A stretch of DNA of 64,000 nucleotides from Dipylidium caninum (taxonomy: Eukaryota; Platyhelminthes; Cestoda; Cyclophyllidea; Dipylidiidae): NCBI GenBank assembly GCA_017562135.1, contig QEYB01001046.1, forward strand, positions 2,852,001 to 2,916,000, written 5' to 3'. The position numbers and the translations under genes are program-made. This document shows positions 25,001 through 38,155 of the stretch, piece after piece; the stretch's first letter is position 1; each line of letters opens with the position of its first letter. The notes under the pieces were generated by a model that saw nothing but the letters and a program-made list of their open reading frames with translations, had not been told where the DNA came from and made no database searches.

Positions 25001-28000
25001 ATGTACGAAAGACAACGTTGTGAATTTCGCGTCGTTTTGCAGAAACGTGCTCGACGCCTGCAGGAAAGAAAAGTCGACAATCTTCAACGAAATAAGGAGC
25101 TGTTTCAGGTAGGCGTAGTTGTTAATTCCAAAGCCTTTTAACCAAGTAAAAGTGGGACAGATTAACAAATTTTTCTGTAAGATGTAACGGATCGGAACAG
25201 CCACCCTTTCCTCCCTCATTTTTACTCTAACTTGTAGAAACAGATCACGAATCTGGAAGAATTGGCCAGAAACCTTGGCTGTTCAGAAGATGCCATCAGA
25301 GACTGCAAACCACGTTGTATGTGGAACCTCAAAAGTCCATTTCTTTTAATGAAAGTGAAATAAGGTAATTGAAATACTTGAACTTGTAGACGTGTACCAC
25401 TCGAAGGAACAGACCCAGAATGCCTTAAAATCTATTGCCGCCTTAACAACCGGCTTTATGGGAGGACTTGTTGGGGCGCCGTTTGCTCAAAAAGAGTCCC
25501 TAGCCCGATTCGCGGCCAACAGTCCTCCCACACAAAGTGCCAACCAGGTGGGTTCCACTTCCCCGCGTCAACGGCCTTCCACCTGCCATTTCCGCGTCTT
25601 TGTTAGGGAGGCGGGCATTACTTAGGCTGGAGCGGGCTTGAAACTCGGCTAACCTCGGATGGGCAACAGAAGGCGTACGCCTACTGCACTGCATTCACAG
25701 GATGCTGCTGGCGAAGGAGCATAAAGAAGGGCGACACGCGGCCAGAGCGTCGTGCCCCACGTCATCCGCGTGTCCATTGCGTGGGCAGCGAAGACTGCGT
25801 CTCAACGTCAACGGGAGCCCCCGCTCCAGTTGCCCAGCATCGCTTCTGTCATGCCTGTCACAATTCGGACGGATGTCATCAGCTCATTTGCAGCGGCCAA
25901 CTGGTTGGGCCACTTAGTGCTTTCTTTTCTGGGCGTTTCGGTCATGCACGAAAGCGCGCTGTGTGCGTCTTATGATTCAGTTTTTTGATTAAGTGGACGA
26001 GAGAGGGAAGGACGAGTGATGGTCAAAAGTAACAAATGCATTCTAACTTGGAATTTGGACAACGCTCTAAATGTCGTTTCTTGCTGCAAACTGACCAGTA
26101 AAAGTTCCTTTGCTCTGCCACCAACGCGCGAAATACTTTGTTCATAGCGAAAATCATGCGTTCATTCTCCTAAAATTGCCAATTTTCTACTCTCTTAAAC
26201 GACCGGCCCGTCAGCGATATGCAAAATTGCGCTCGGAAGGACTTGTGGCACTGAAGCTCACTTCCATGCATCCCAGCATTTTCTCTACCGTTTCCACCGG
26301 TTGGTAAAAAAGGGGAAGGGGATGGGACTTTGGCACCTCTGCCAGGTTTGTCTGCGTCTGCTGGTCAGCGCCTCCCTCTAAATGCCGCCTACTTAAATTG
26401 CCAGGATATGAATGTCTCCTTCTACACGACTGGGAAGGGGCAACACGTAATGACCAGACTTTTTGTATCTGTGACACCACCACTTGACTCTCCAAGATGC
26501 CTGCACTTGGCTATCCTCTCCGCCTGAGGTGGGTAGTGGCACTTAAAGGGAAAAGCCGAGGCAAAGTTTTATAATATTTATCAAGTATAGTGCAATACAT
26601 GAGAAAGATGGCAGAACAATCCTGTTTGTTGAGGAGGGGACGAATTCGGTCACTGGAAGCTCTCAGGCGGCTCTAACAACCATGGAAACATACGGGTTAG
26701 GAAGGTTTAAGAGATGGCTCAGCAAAAGCACAGCTGGTAGTTCGAATTAAACAAGGCGGTGCGAGTTTGTGGCTAAGAGGATGACTTAGTAATGTAGTCG
26801 ACAAACTGCTTTTAGGTCTCCCAGTCTTCGCTAGTTGCTGTTGACACCTGCTCCTCCGGTGCCTATGACTCCCTCAACAGCTGCAAGGGCGCTATGGCCT
26901 CGCTTGTCCACGAAGATGGCCCTTCCAGCCCCGGCAGTTTAGTCTCCCTGCCTGCTTGCACGCGAAAGGATTTACTTGTGCGCAGCCAGGCCGAAAATTT
27001 GGTCCGCAATGTATTACTGCACCAACTGAGCAACGCGATCGAGGAGAGCGAGAGTGCCTTTTGTCGACAGCAGCACCTCGACCCACGATGCAAGAAGTGC
27101 GGACCTGACGGGGCTGAAGGAAGTCTTCTGAAGGGACTCCTTGGCAGTGCCTGCCGCAAACAGGTCTCTTTCGAAGGACGAAGAGAGAGGGGGAAGAGCC
27201 TAGAGTAAGTGACCGTATTCATTACACTCGTTTGCGTCCAGAGAGCGGACGCTGATGGTGAGAGCTGCGTTGACTAAGCACGGACGGCAGTTTTGCGCGA
27301 GCCGACCACCTACACGGTGAAAGGGATAGTTGCGAGAGCCTACACTCGCAGTAAATAGAAGTAGTTGCTTTCATAAAACTAATGGATTTCTTGGGAACGC
27401 TTCATACTTCGGGGGTCGCCTTCTCTTAGCTCGAAGATGGGCAGTTGACTGAGTCCCGTTAAATGAGGATGGGCAGAAGGGTTTCTACGCGCCAAGGGAG
27501 GCGTCGTACCAGTTGACGTTTTACCGCACTAGATGGCCACCGTGTCACACGGCCTCTGACAGCCGCGCAATGACTGTTCCACATGTGACAGTGGCGACAA
27601 GATTGGTACAGGAGGGCTTATCCAAGAGTCGAAATGTCTCGCAGTCCCAGTGTACTCATTTCTGAGCGCTTTCCTGTAAATCCGTAGTGAAAGCGCTTAA
27701 ACAGAGCAAAATCCACCTCGGAACTAAATGTATCTCGCCGCCTATGCGGAAACTATTTACTGCCATACAACAGATGATTTTTTTGACAATATTCTGTATA
27801 CTTCGAATTGCCTACCGGTGTCTCCATTAACTGGCGTCGTCCTCGTGCGGCCAACAGGCACTGGTCCGTCTTCATCCCCGAATTTTGCACCTTTGAGCCC
27901 CCCACCTGGTGGCGGCGGCGACTTTTTCGGAGGCGGGTCCATGAGCGGTGCGGAAGAGCGTTAGCGAGTAGAATTCGAAAAAGGAAAAGGAAAGAGTTTC

Positions 28001-30367
28001 ACAATTTCGCAATTTAGTCAGCTACCTACAATTATTATGCAACATAGAAGTGGTTAAGGAAGGGGAAGAGAACCGCACCGCGCACATTGCTGTCGCCGCT
28101 TGTCACGGTGAGAAAAATTGTGGGAGAAGAGTATACAATTTAGATCTACCGCTCAAGAAATTACTTTAAAGCAGCCGGGGTGGCTTTCTTTCCCTTTGGG
28201 GGGTGAAAATAAGGTATGCCCTCAAAGGAAGCCCCCTGAGAGCGCCAAGCATTTCTTGAATATCATGCCCAAAATAGGTCCAAATGGCGGAACTAGTTCT
28301 TCTAGCGCACTATTAACGACACAGAAAAAACATCGGACGGGTTTCTTGAAACGGATCTTGCCTATTCGGCTTCCGATGGCCAGTTGATTTACTTATCTTT
28401 GGAGCATTCATACTTGGTTTGCCCTTCAAGTACAAGAGAATCTACCTGTCCTCTCAGGCAACCGCTGTCTGGGAATGTGTTTGCCGCTCAATTTGACGAG
28501 TCTCATGTTTTAAAGTCGCATTGAACGTCTCTATCGCCAAGTGGCCCTGTCGATGATGAGCACATTAGAAGGGTTGGTTCCGGCTGAGAGTTTATCCAAT
28601 CACTGCTTGCATGGAGGAGAGGTCCTTCGACCAGCACTGCCCCGTCTAGTTGGCTCAGTGAAATTCTACACTTAGCTCAACCCGAGGGCTAGTTGTTCTC
28701 TCAGACGCAAAACTGCAGGCACAGCAGCGTAACGCGGCTTCTGGTCTTGTCTTGTAAGCGTCGTTTGGAGCGAGTTTGAAAGCCATAGGACTACTCCCTT
28801 TCTGTTAGTGGGACATCGCAAGGTAGGCGCACGCGGAAAGATGGCAGATTCCGCAACGAAAATGGGGGAATAGTGGAAATCAGAGGAGATGTCACTTCCT
28901 TGGGACGGAGTGAGCTCCCGGCTCCGATGAACAGTCTACACTGGCCAAACCGCGACGGGGCCAGGCATTGCCATCACCATTTCACCTTGCATGTCACGCG
29001 TAAAAATGTTCGAGCCGTAGTTGACAAATACCTAAGGTGACATTTTAACCCGACACGCATGACAGCTGAACTAGACATACTTTTTGTCCACTGCTTCTCC
29101 TGCAAACTGAAGTTCTGCAGTATACCGCTCAACCTTGTGCATCATTGCCAGCAAAACGCATTTTGGAGATTGGGCGCCGACCTGTGCGCTACAAGAAGAA
29201 GCATTCCTTCGGGAGTGGGGGAGTGGGATGAGGAGTCTCGTGTCCACACGTCAGCCTTACACAGCGGGACACCTACTAATCGTCTGACGACGTTCTTCTG
29301 TCAAATAGGACAACTTGACATTAGCTCCCTTAGCGCGGCGGTTCCTTCCACATCTCAAACTAAAAATTCGAGCCACCTGTATATGTTTGCTACTCACAGT
29401 CTGGAATCAACAAGAAATGTGTGTTATTGTCATATGCGTAGAGGTATATTTGTGCAGAAATTTGAAAGATGATTCCCCCCCTTCTTAGCTTTGGGGTCGC
29501 CGCTATGAACAACTGCCGTCGGCAAACACTTGGTCCACTGAGCAAACTCCACATCCACTTTCCCCGTCGAGGCAGTGTGAATCCCCTCTATCTGAAGCAT
29601 CATCAGGTAACCAACGCAGCCTTCGACATCGACGAGTCCGAATCCCCCTCCGTCCCCCTCGCCTTCCCGGACAACCATGTCCCACCGCTCCCAGAGGAGG
29701 GAGTTCCCCGTTTAGTGGGTGGCTCACAGCCGCCCTTTCCTTCAACTCCGGTCCTCCAAGTCGACGAAATCGCCGCCTCGAACGACGATAGTCACAATGG
29801 CTTTGAGGACGAGGGAGAGGATATCTGTGCAGCTGATAAGATGACTGGTGCTTACAGCAAGGAGAGCGGCATGGAGATCGAAAATCCTGCAGAAGAAGCG
29901 CCAAAAAAAAGGAAACGAAGGAGGAGAAGGAGAAGACAAGCCTCTGACTCCAGTGGATGCTATCAGTCATCCGAAGATCTTCCTGCCATGGCGGAACCCA
30001 CGAACGGCGTCCGCGGTCTCGCTCGCAGAAACTCCTACTGTCCCATGCGACTGATTCCACCGGACAGACAGCAACTTCTCCTGCCGGAGAGAAAGGCACG
30101 AAGTGAAAATGGCAGCCACCCCACTATCGTGGGGGCCCTCCAGCGAGCGCAAGTTCTACGTCAATCATGTGGTGAGAAGTGGCTAAGTCTTTTGCATGAA
30201 TATCCTCCTGTTAAATGCATGCAAGCATCGTTCGGGAAAGTCCTCTCACGCGTCTGACTTTTGCCGACAGATCAGTGCTCTGACACTTTTATGTTTCAGG
30301 ACGCGCACAGCGGGCCTACGCGGCATATTTTTTCAAAAATGCACCACTATTAAAACACGGTTTCTAA
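16058..30367 (+). CDS. HVCN1: Voltage-gated proton channel (Hv1/HVCN1-like), long divergent form, 12-exon model
   Basis: Model exons: 16058-16269, 18179-18304, 19148-19272, 21073-21357, 21692-21909, 23277-23400, 24993-25108, 25238-25316, 25390-25547, 26816-27204, 29489-30171, 30300-30367. All junctions are GT-AG and frame-compatible, and total 2583 nt (860 residues). The fold is a lone voltage-sensor domain with no pore. S1 (about 125-150, FRSNIAQILLCILVLIDSG) has D138 and E145, matching human D112 and E119. S2 (about 291-311) has H291 and F301, matching H140 and F150, but S304 replaces E153. S3 (about 323-338, VTDALVILISFISD) has D325 and D336, matching D174 and D185. S4 reads VILLLWRIARLIN: R357 and R360 match R208 and R211, while L354 replaces R205. 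A basic coiled-coil-like helix follows (about 365-425), as in Hv1 dimers. Odd features are a Q/H-rich N-terminus, an S1-S2 loop of about 135 residues and a C-terminal tail of over 370 residues. S1-S4 are firm. The first exon, exon 4 and the last three exons rest on phase and splice sites only. Without the last splice, the frame would stop at 30257. Confidence 0.85.
16082..16176 (+). repeat. CAG/CAA/CAT-rich tract encoding a Gln/His-rich N-terminus
   Basis: Imperfect CAG, CAA, CAC and CAT codons encode EHQQHQQQKQQHHHHQLHQ in the proposed first coding exon of the proton channel. The mix of synonymous codons breaks the pure repeat. The ATG at 16058 opens this frame. A GTGCGT donor at 16270 gives the phase required by the next exon at 18179. 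Confidence 0.6.
27205..29488 (+). other. Intron of the proton-channel model (2.3 kb)
   Basis: It starts with GTAAGT at 27205. It ends in a C-rich tract and CTTCTTAG before 29489. The donor lies two bases before an in-frame TAA, so an unspliced message would terminate at 27208, leaving a protein about 250 residues shorter. Frames at 28118-28387 and 29059-29472 lie inside and lack matching splice phases. I treat them as chance frames. Confidence 0.45.
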
Positions 30368-33300
30368 GTTATCTACAATACATGAGGTCCTCGGCGAAAA
30401 ATCACCCGCCGACTTTACAACGACAACATTTGGTAGGGCTTAACCGTATATATGCGTACTCTCAACTGAAACACTCACCTCCACCGGCTAATACGCCTTC
30501 ACCTGGGGCGTCGACTTCGGCACCTCCACACGCTTTCGCGCGACTGGCGTACAGCGCGGCCAGTCAGTTCCCTTGCGGCAGCAGTAGTGGCGGCAGTTTT
30601 GGGTGCGCGACTGGGCACAGAAGGGGGATGCGACGATGATGACATTTGTCAGTCGAAACGCCATGCCAGTTTTCTGCGAAAATGAGGTCCCTGGCTACTA
30701 AGTTCGCTTTCGTCTCCGTAGGCCAACCGCGGGTGCGTTTCGTTCACCGCAGTCGGGAGATGCTATGTCTCTTGGGAATCTATTTCGTAAAATTAATCAA
30801 TTTCTCGTCCATTTGTTGTTGTGTAAAATGTGGATGACGACAACGCCGCTTTTGCTCCCAAAGAGAGTCCCACTCGTTCCTTTCTTAGGAGGGCAGGCGT
30901 GTCTTGGAAGGGAAATTCAGCGAGAAGGGGTTTGTGTTGGGTACATGCGAACGTGCTGTGATGGGTTGACGTGACGCAGAGTTACTCACTGAGGCCGTTA
31001 CCGCGCACACGTGCAGTACTTCCAGATGTTGCGCGGAACCGAGGCGTTGCTGGGAGTCCGACTGCGACAGCCCGTTCCCGCTCCCGCTCTCCGTCTGGGG
31101 CTGGGCTCTGCAGAAGCCGTGGGACGGAGGCAAGAGACTCTTATAGCTCGAGTGAGGCGAAACAGGCGGAGCGAGGTTTGGGGCAAGGCAAATGTTGGCT
31201 CCATACCAACATTTATAAGATGTTAGACAAATACTCCGATTTGTAACACATCTAAAACTGAACTAAATCGACCAAAGTAATAAAATAACAATGACTCTGG
31301 CACATTTACATGAAATATCCTACAAGAATGAAGCAGCAGACCACGAACAGATCGCCCCAATGAGGGTTCAGAGGATTCACATTCCTCCGACCTCGACTTC
31401 GCCTGCGTTGTTGCAGGTTGGTCACATAAAATGAGACCATTAAAGGGCTGCTTCCTTACCGCGACGGCAAATACTTAAGCCTTGCCCCAAAATACTGTTG
31501 ATACGTGGGAACCACGAGTGGTCGGCAGTCTCCTCGGCGTGACTGAACGGGCACAGCTCTGCCACGCACCGGCCAGCCGACCTCCTCCTCCTCCTCCCGC
31601 GGCAATCGGCTAGGGCGAACAGAAGGACAGCGTGGAATGAAAGTGCCAGCGAAAGCACTCAAAAGAAACACCTGCTCTTGTGGTGGGCAACATGTAGTCA
31701 AAAATGAAGAATTACTTTCTGAGGCTAACAAAACCGTTCATTTTAAATCTCCTTGACTAAAGTGACAAGGTTCAGGATATAGACGAAAGGCAAAACATAT
31801 TGTGTTTGAAGAGTTTCGCTCGCCTTTATCCTGAAATTTCAGCCTTCTCCGAACTCCGAGGAAGTCTTCCGTACGAGCAAGACTTTGAGCAATTCAGTGG
31901 CGGTTCTGTAGAGGGAAGCACGGCGGACCCTTCCACCGCACTCAACCGCCCCCGTTGTGCCTCTACATCGAGCTTATTTTTTCTGACGTAGATTTGACCT
32001 GTGTATATGCACCGGAGATTCCCGATTCCCATGCCTACTGTGAATGACTGAGGTGCACACTTTCCATCCACCCACCTGCCCGCCTGTCTCTCTGCCCAGC
32101 CACAGGTCCACTCCTCCACCCACCCTTACTTCGAAGTGGTTTCACATCCACGCAATAAACGGAATTTCAGGCTATTTCTAGTGCCATTATAATGGAAGGT
32201 AATTCACTTAGCACGGGTGGTGCAATACTCCCGATAATGCGTCGCCCACTCATTACCGGGTGTCATTTTAAATCAGTTCCCCCGTAGTCCACTTCGGAAA
32301 CCTGGATGAGCGCAGGTTGCACGAAGGGAGTGTCTGGCCGAGGGACCGCCAGCGGTTCACGTGCGACTTGGAAAGGGGGGACGCCCCTGTCAATATGCCT
32401 ACTGGAGGTGGGTGTGGCGTTCCCACGCTCTCGTGAGAGGCGCCGAATCTTTTTTATACACAGAGCTTTCTTCAAAACAGCTCAACGTATCTGGGAAGCA
32501 ATAGGCTTCACTAAGTGGAGAGAGATGAAGAAAATTGGAGGGACCGAGGACTCGAGCCGGAATTCCCCTCATCGCATTGTCCCCTTCGGTGGAGCGGTCT
32601 TTCTACCATAATTAAAGTCGAGTCCCGACTCGCAAAATGCGGCCATAAATGGGCCAGAGCGGCCACGGGCCACCAGTTGCGCTTCCTCCGAAAACAATTG
32701 GCGTTGGATTTTATCGAGGGGGCAAAGGGGAATAAATGGATTTATTTGTGAGGACGGTTATTGGTCTTTTTGCTCTCTTCTGCGTGTGGGTAAGTGTCAT
32801 CCTCAGGAATCTTTAGACTTTGGGTGAGTGCGCTGAGCCATGGCCGAGTTATGTCGTTAACAAAAAGCCAAGTCTTGCCTCACTTGCGTCCCGCTCCTCG
32901 GAGCCTAATGTATTGGACGCTTCTAGCAAAAATGACTTGCCTCGCCTCGAAATGTATTCACGAGGGAGGCATTTCGAGCACTTATCCTGCCAAAACAAAC
33001 GGAATCTTCAAAGCTACGTGCAATGAGCCGCGTAGTTAAAATGAGAGAGTGTGGCAGAACAGAGGGAAAACCCTGCAACGTTCTGGAACCCACGCTCACC
33101 TCCATTAACTATTGGAGGTGAGAGTCGGGCATGCCATTCGCGACGACGGCTAGGTATGATACTTCCCTCAAAAGCCTGTCTAGCCCCATTACCTTGGTCA
33201 TGTTTCTTTGAGATTTTGTGTTGCTTCCCCTAGGAGGGTAGCCATCATGGCACCCGCGATTCGCTGTCAAAGGATTCTGCCTCATCTCTACTCTTTTCCC

Positions 33301-36300
33301 ACTAAGTTAGCTGAGTGAACTGCGTGTGATTGTTAGAATGTTTACGCTAACATCGTTGCCAGTGTTAGTATTTAATCCAGCTTCTTCGGAGACTGAAACA
33401 GAGCAGGCAGAGCTAAAAGGTAGAAGGCAACAGCGAGTTCATCCACTTTCTACCTGTTCGGTGAAGTCGGCGGTGAAGTAAGGAGAAAAGACGGAGCCAT
33501 TTAACTTGAAAGGAAGTTTTACTTCCTCCTCTCCGAAAGCACCTCCTCCCCCGATAGCATGCCTCGGATTGTGTTGTCACCCTGACGTCAGCCGACAACT
33601 TCATAAGTGAGCAGCCTCAGTGAAAACATTACTTTCGATTCACATCGGCCGGCGATGAAATGTTCACTAATGCCTTCTTCCTCTGGCTCCTGCCTCACCT
33701 TCGACTGCAACCGCCGAGGAGGATGCAGCACTCACGATTCACCAACTGGCGGTTGCGAAGTGTTTCCAGGACCATCAGCTAACGGTTCCGTTATAAAGCA
33801 TGCGATAAAAACTAGACGGGTGCAGGGACTCATTACGCACAGGACTTTCAAACGAGTCATTTGAGCTCAGATCAGTAGACGTAAAAACCCACACTTTTGC
33901 CGTCATACTAAAGCAACTTTATCGAAAATTTTAGGTTATAACGGTCAAATAAACTAGGGCTTCGTAACTCCTTTGACAAGGGTAAACAGTTTTACGTCCG
34001 GTGCCAGGAAGATTTTTAGAGAAAACACAGCCTGCGGAACCTCGCACTCTACAGTTCGCCTGCACGTTACTTGTGTGAGCCGCGGAGCTGAACAATACTT
34101 CAGCCACTCGGCCACACCTCGACTCCCAATGAGGTGGTCGGGTACGTCCACCAGCGACCTGACTACCCCCGAGATTTGTTAGAGGTGATCACTAAGTGAT
34201 GCCACTTAACGGAGAAGAATCCCCCTAGGGCGTACACGGTGCGCCCCCAAAGAGGCTGTTCACCGCAACTACTGCTTGAAAGGCGTGTCGTCTCGGCTGC
34301 TTCGGAGTTTCGTTAGCCTGGAGTGAGAGGAGGGTGCAACGAGCACACACGTGTCACATCAGCAGGTGACTGGTGAGCCGGTCGACCGTCAGGGCGACCC
34401 AGTTACCTTACTGGCTGCGCCTGTGCTGCCGGCGCCCTTGGTGGTTGGCACCTGGGTAAAATCTCACTCCCTACTTGTTCTGCTGCCGTCTTTCACCGTT
34501 GCACACAGGCATAGTCAATTGCAAAAGGTGAGCAGCGCAGAAGACGGCGCTGGTATTTGCTGGGATGTTCTGTCTGTGAAGTGAGGAAGCACTTACGCTC
34601 AGACTATTCGTAGTGTCAGACAGCGACAACTTTTGCAAAACAAACCACTCGGGTATGTGCTCGTGCGGTTCACAAGTCCTACCTGTTGTGCAAACACAAG
34701 TCTGAAAAAAGGCCCTGGGCAACCTGCCCGCTCCACCGAAAATTCCTGCCCATCAGCGAGGGGAGTGTCACCGAGGCCAACCAAATCTCCATTCAATCGT
34801 CTTTTTCCTCACCACTGATAATCTTTGCGATTTGTCTGATGTCGCAGCTCCATCCTTGCGATGGCCGTGCTCTCACTACTAAAGTGTCCAACTCTCCTCC
34901 GACTGCTTCGAATTCCCCAATTAGTGAGTCTATTCATTCGGCCCGTGAGCGTCCCACAAAAGTAGCATCAGATAACGCTGACTTCACCCTACCGCCATTT
35001 GGGCTCGGGTTTGGGGGAAGCGGTCTCCATCTGGGGACATATGGGATTCCTTTCCATATCCTTTTTGATATTGTAACGTACAAAGCTCGACTGTTAATTT
35101 GCTTTTGTTTCATTATAATATGCGTTCGGAAATAGATATTCTGTGCGATCAATTTGGGAATTTTGCCCCCACAAGCTTACAACTCGGACACGACCGGATT
35201 CCCCTGAGGGAGCGATGATTCACCGACATCTTAGCTCCTCCGCCTCCTCCACCTCGGAACGGTGCGACTGTGCTGTGACCACCCACTTAGTTCGTTCACT
35301 CACAATCTACATTTCATTTTCAGCTTTCGCTCGAACGTCTCTTCACAGATCACTTGTTTACTGAAGAATTAAGAGTTCTGTCGAGATCTCCTTCCGGACT
35401 CCGCAGTACTCCACCTGTGCGTCACTCTCGCAATAGTAAAACTACACGTCTATTTCGATCACACTAATTGTGCAATAACGTTTGGACTTGGGTTTTTAGC
35501 ACAATCTTGACTATTCTTTCGGAGGGGAGAAGAAACAAGGGAGCTTGGTGATATTCGTCGCGATTTGTGCCTCCGCCAGTCGTAGAAGAAACTTCCCATC
35601 CCTGCTGGATGCTTCCGAGGAAGAGAGGTTCCCCTAGTCATGTGAGGCACGCTCAAACATAAACTCGAAACTTATGTGGACAGTCTGAGAAGAACTAGCA
35701 TCTGTTGATCACGTCATCCTCTGGCACGACCGCGGAGTCGGTTGTGTAGTCCTCTCTGACGTGGGGCTCAGATGTTCGAAGACTTCACCGCGTAATTTAG
35801 GTGCAAACGGAAGTCGTAGAGAAACATCCCAGAGGAGAAACCGCTAACAGACATAAATAATGACTAATCTTATCCTAATACGATCAGAAACAGCTGTTTC
35901 TCCCAGCTTGGAGCAATTACGAACGGTTTGGTGGGCATTCAGGGAAGATATCGGGCCGTCCCAGGACTGAATGCAGCCTGTTCGCACATGGCCGCATTCT
36001 TGTCGCCCTGCCCAGCGAGTGGGACTCGATCGCAGTCAAGCGCTGTCGCGCCCTCCGTAGACTTGCCTTCGCTGGCGTTGAGTGAAGAGACGCGCAGGTC
36101 TGCCGCGCAAGGTCGGGAACCTCAAGGAAGTTAGGAGGGCAAGCGACGTTTGCCATAACTAACTCACAGGAGTTATGATCAAGTGTCAAAATTGGGACCG
36201 CATCAGCGCAAAGCCATTTTGGGTTAACTTACAAGGTGCTATAAGAGACGCCTGAGTATGTGCTAGCTCGAAGCAATGCATCGTCGGGCTCAGTGCTCTC

Positions 36301-38155
36301 AGAGGAATTCAAGTTATTCAGTTAGTCATTTGACAGTTAACTAAAGTCCACCTGTCCTGATTCCGTTGCATTTGACTCCTTTGAATATCATTTCTTCTCG
36401 TAATTGTTAACTAAACATTCAGGGCTGTTAATGCCCCTTTCTTTCTCGAAATCCTAACAAGTCGCACCCAAGCGAAAAACTGTTCTTCCGTGATGTGCAA
36501 AATGACTGAGAGGTGCTAATGGTGCTGTGACTACGACGGTTTTTAAATCGACGGGAATGAGGGCCCCTGAATGTCAGCACAATGGGGGAGTACTGCCACA
36601 TCTGACCCTATAAGTGGCTTTCAAATGAGACTTTTCTGCGTAAAATGGAACCGCATCGCAGGCGCAAAGTGCTCATACAGCCACTCTCGGCCCATCAAGG
36701 CCTCACGGTCTCGGCTTACTCTGGTGTCCAAATCCTGAGTAAATGATCACACTGCTCCTCTACTCTCGACTCCGCAGCCGTTTCGCCCCAAAAGACATCA
36801 ATGATTGCTTTTACGAATGATACGACCGAATGAAAGTTGTCAAAATAAATCTACTCAAATACATTCGGTAAAGGAACAGCTACAAGCGCAATGTACCAAG
36901 TTGGACTGAAAAGGAGGTCCAACACTGATCGGAATACATGCCCGGATTCTCTGAAGCCCATGTCGTTTGCTAAGGTAATTGTGAGTGGAAAACCTAAGCA
37001 CCTACAAGCGATTTTTGCTATAAAAAACGAGTAGAAGTAGTATATCAACTACCCTTCAGAACGATCCATTCCCTCCAGCGTGGTAAGGTCGCCTGACAAG
37101 AATACCAACAAATCGTCTCAAGACATGACCGCTTCATTCTTTCAATGCAGCAGCTACCTAATGCATTAAGTGACAACGCAGGTCTGAACAAAATCACTGC
37201 CGCAGATTGTTTCTCAGTCGGCGATAGAGGAATGCTTCAACCGCTTCGCGGACTCATCCCCAAGAAATCGGGTTGTCTCAAAACCTCACTCACAAAATCA
37301 CCAATTTCTGAATACTTAAAAGAGTCTGCTTCTCCCAAGTGCTGCTTTACATGGTGATGTAAAACCTCAATAAGAAGCACTAAGTGCCACACAATGGCAA
37401 ACACGGCTGTCGTCTGGGGTGGCAAACACACCGCCCCCTCAGACCCAAATTTGGAGCCTCTCTACCCGCAGCTCAGTCCCGCCAACTGACCCGAAGGAGA
37501 CAACACCTCGCCATCAAGGCAGACTCCACCGCGGAATCCTGTCGCCACAAATAGACAGAACGACTCTCAAACGTGAAACCCCCGAGGTGTGTTTCACCTC
37601 GTACCACTTAAGCCCCGCGAGTCTAACTTCGTTCTTTTCTTCTCAGCCATGCAAGAAAATTATATGAAAGTAGACGAGAAGGCTTTAACCAAAATTGATT
37701 TTATGCGTGTTTCAGCAAGTTTTACCTTGACAATCACCAAAAAATTGCGAACCTTTTCTTCATCACACATAAACTTGCATTCGTAACTTGGAAACAAATG
37801 TGGGTGCTGGAGCTTCCCTTGCACGGCAGACAGTGAAGACATAAATTTAATCATACTTAAGAAATGCCTAGACTAAGGTCATGTATCTTAAAAACACCAC
37901 AGTAAGAACTAACAGCTGTCGACAATGTATGCAAAGAATTCGTTTGAGTTGTTGCCATCATTGTAGGTAGCGTTACCAAGAAATCGAAGTAGATACCTTA
38001 GTCTATCTAGCTACTACACGGTCAGGTAGCTTTTACTTCTCCTGGAGTGGCAAAGATTACAAATGTTTCTTTCCTCGCACACGCAAAATCGCTTGTCACC
38101 CTCTTCGGAGCGAAGAAGGTGATAGAGGCAAGGAAAAAACATCAACTTATATTTT
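30368..38155. other. Proton-channel 3' UTR, then about 7 kb without a recognised gene
   Basis: After the stop at 30365-30367, an AATAAA at 31279-31284 is the first good polyadenylation signal on the + strand. From there to the YIF1 stop codon I see no recognisable coding exon, repeat family or RNA gene on either strand. A TTTAAT at 37846-37851 (ATTAAA on the minus strand) is the nearest candidate polyadenylation signal for YIF1, about 305 bp past its stop. Composition falls from near-balanced to AT-rich around 37.6 kb. Confidence 0.45.
31279..31284 (+). promoter_or_regulatory. Candidate polyadenylation signal AATAAA for the proton-channel gene
   Basis: AATAAA lies about 910 bp downstream of the proposed stop codon. 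It is the first canonical signal on the sense strand after that stop. The link to the gene is inferred from position only. Confidence 0.35.

Noticed and set aside
28118..28387. 89-codon + strand frame inside the proton-channel intron
   Set aside because: No splice sites in the required phase, and the adjacent exons already join in frame.
29059..29472. 137-codon + strand frame just before the 29489 exon
   Set aside because: It has no recognisable domain and would conflict with the acceptor at 29488, which gives a phase-correct join to the exon ending at 27204.
34686..35135. 149-codon + strand frame
   Set aside because: No similarity I recognise, no splice-linked neighbours, mixed composition; probably chance.
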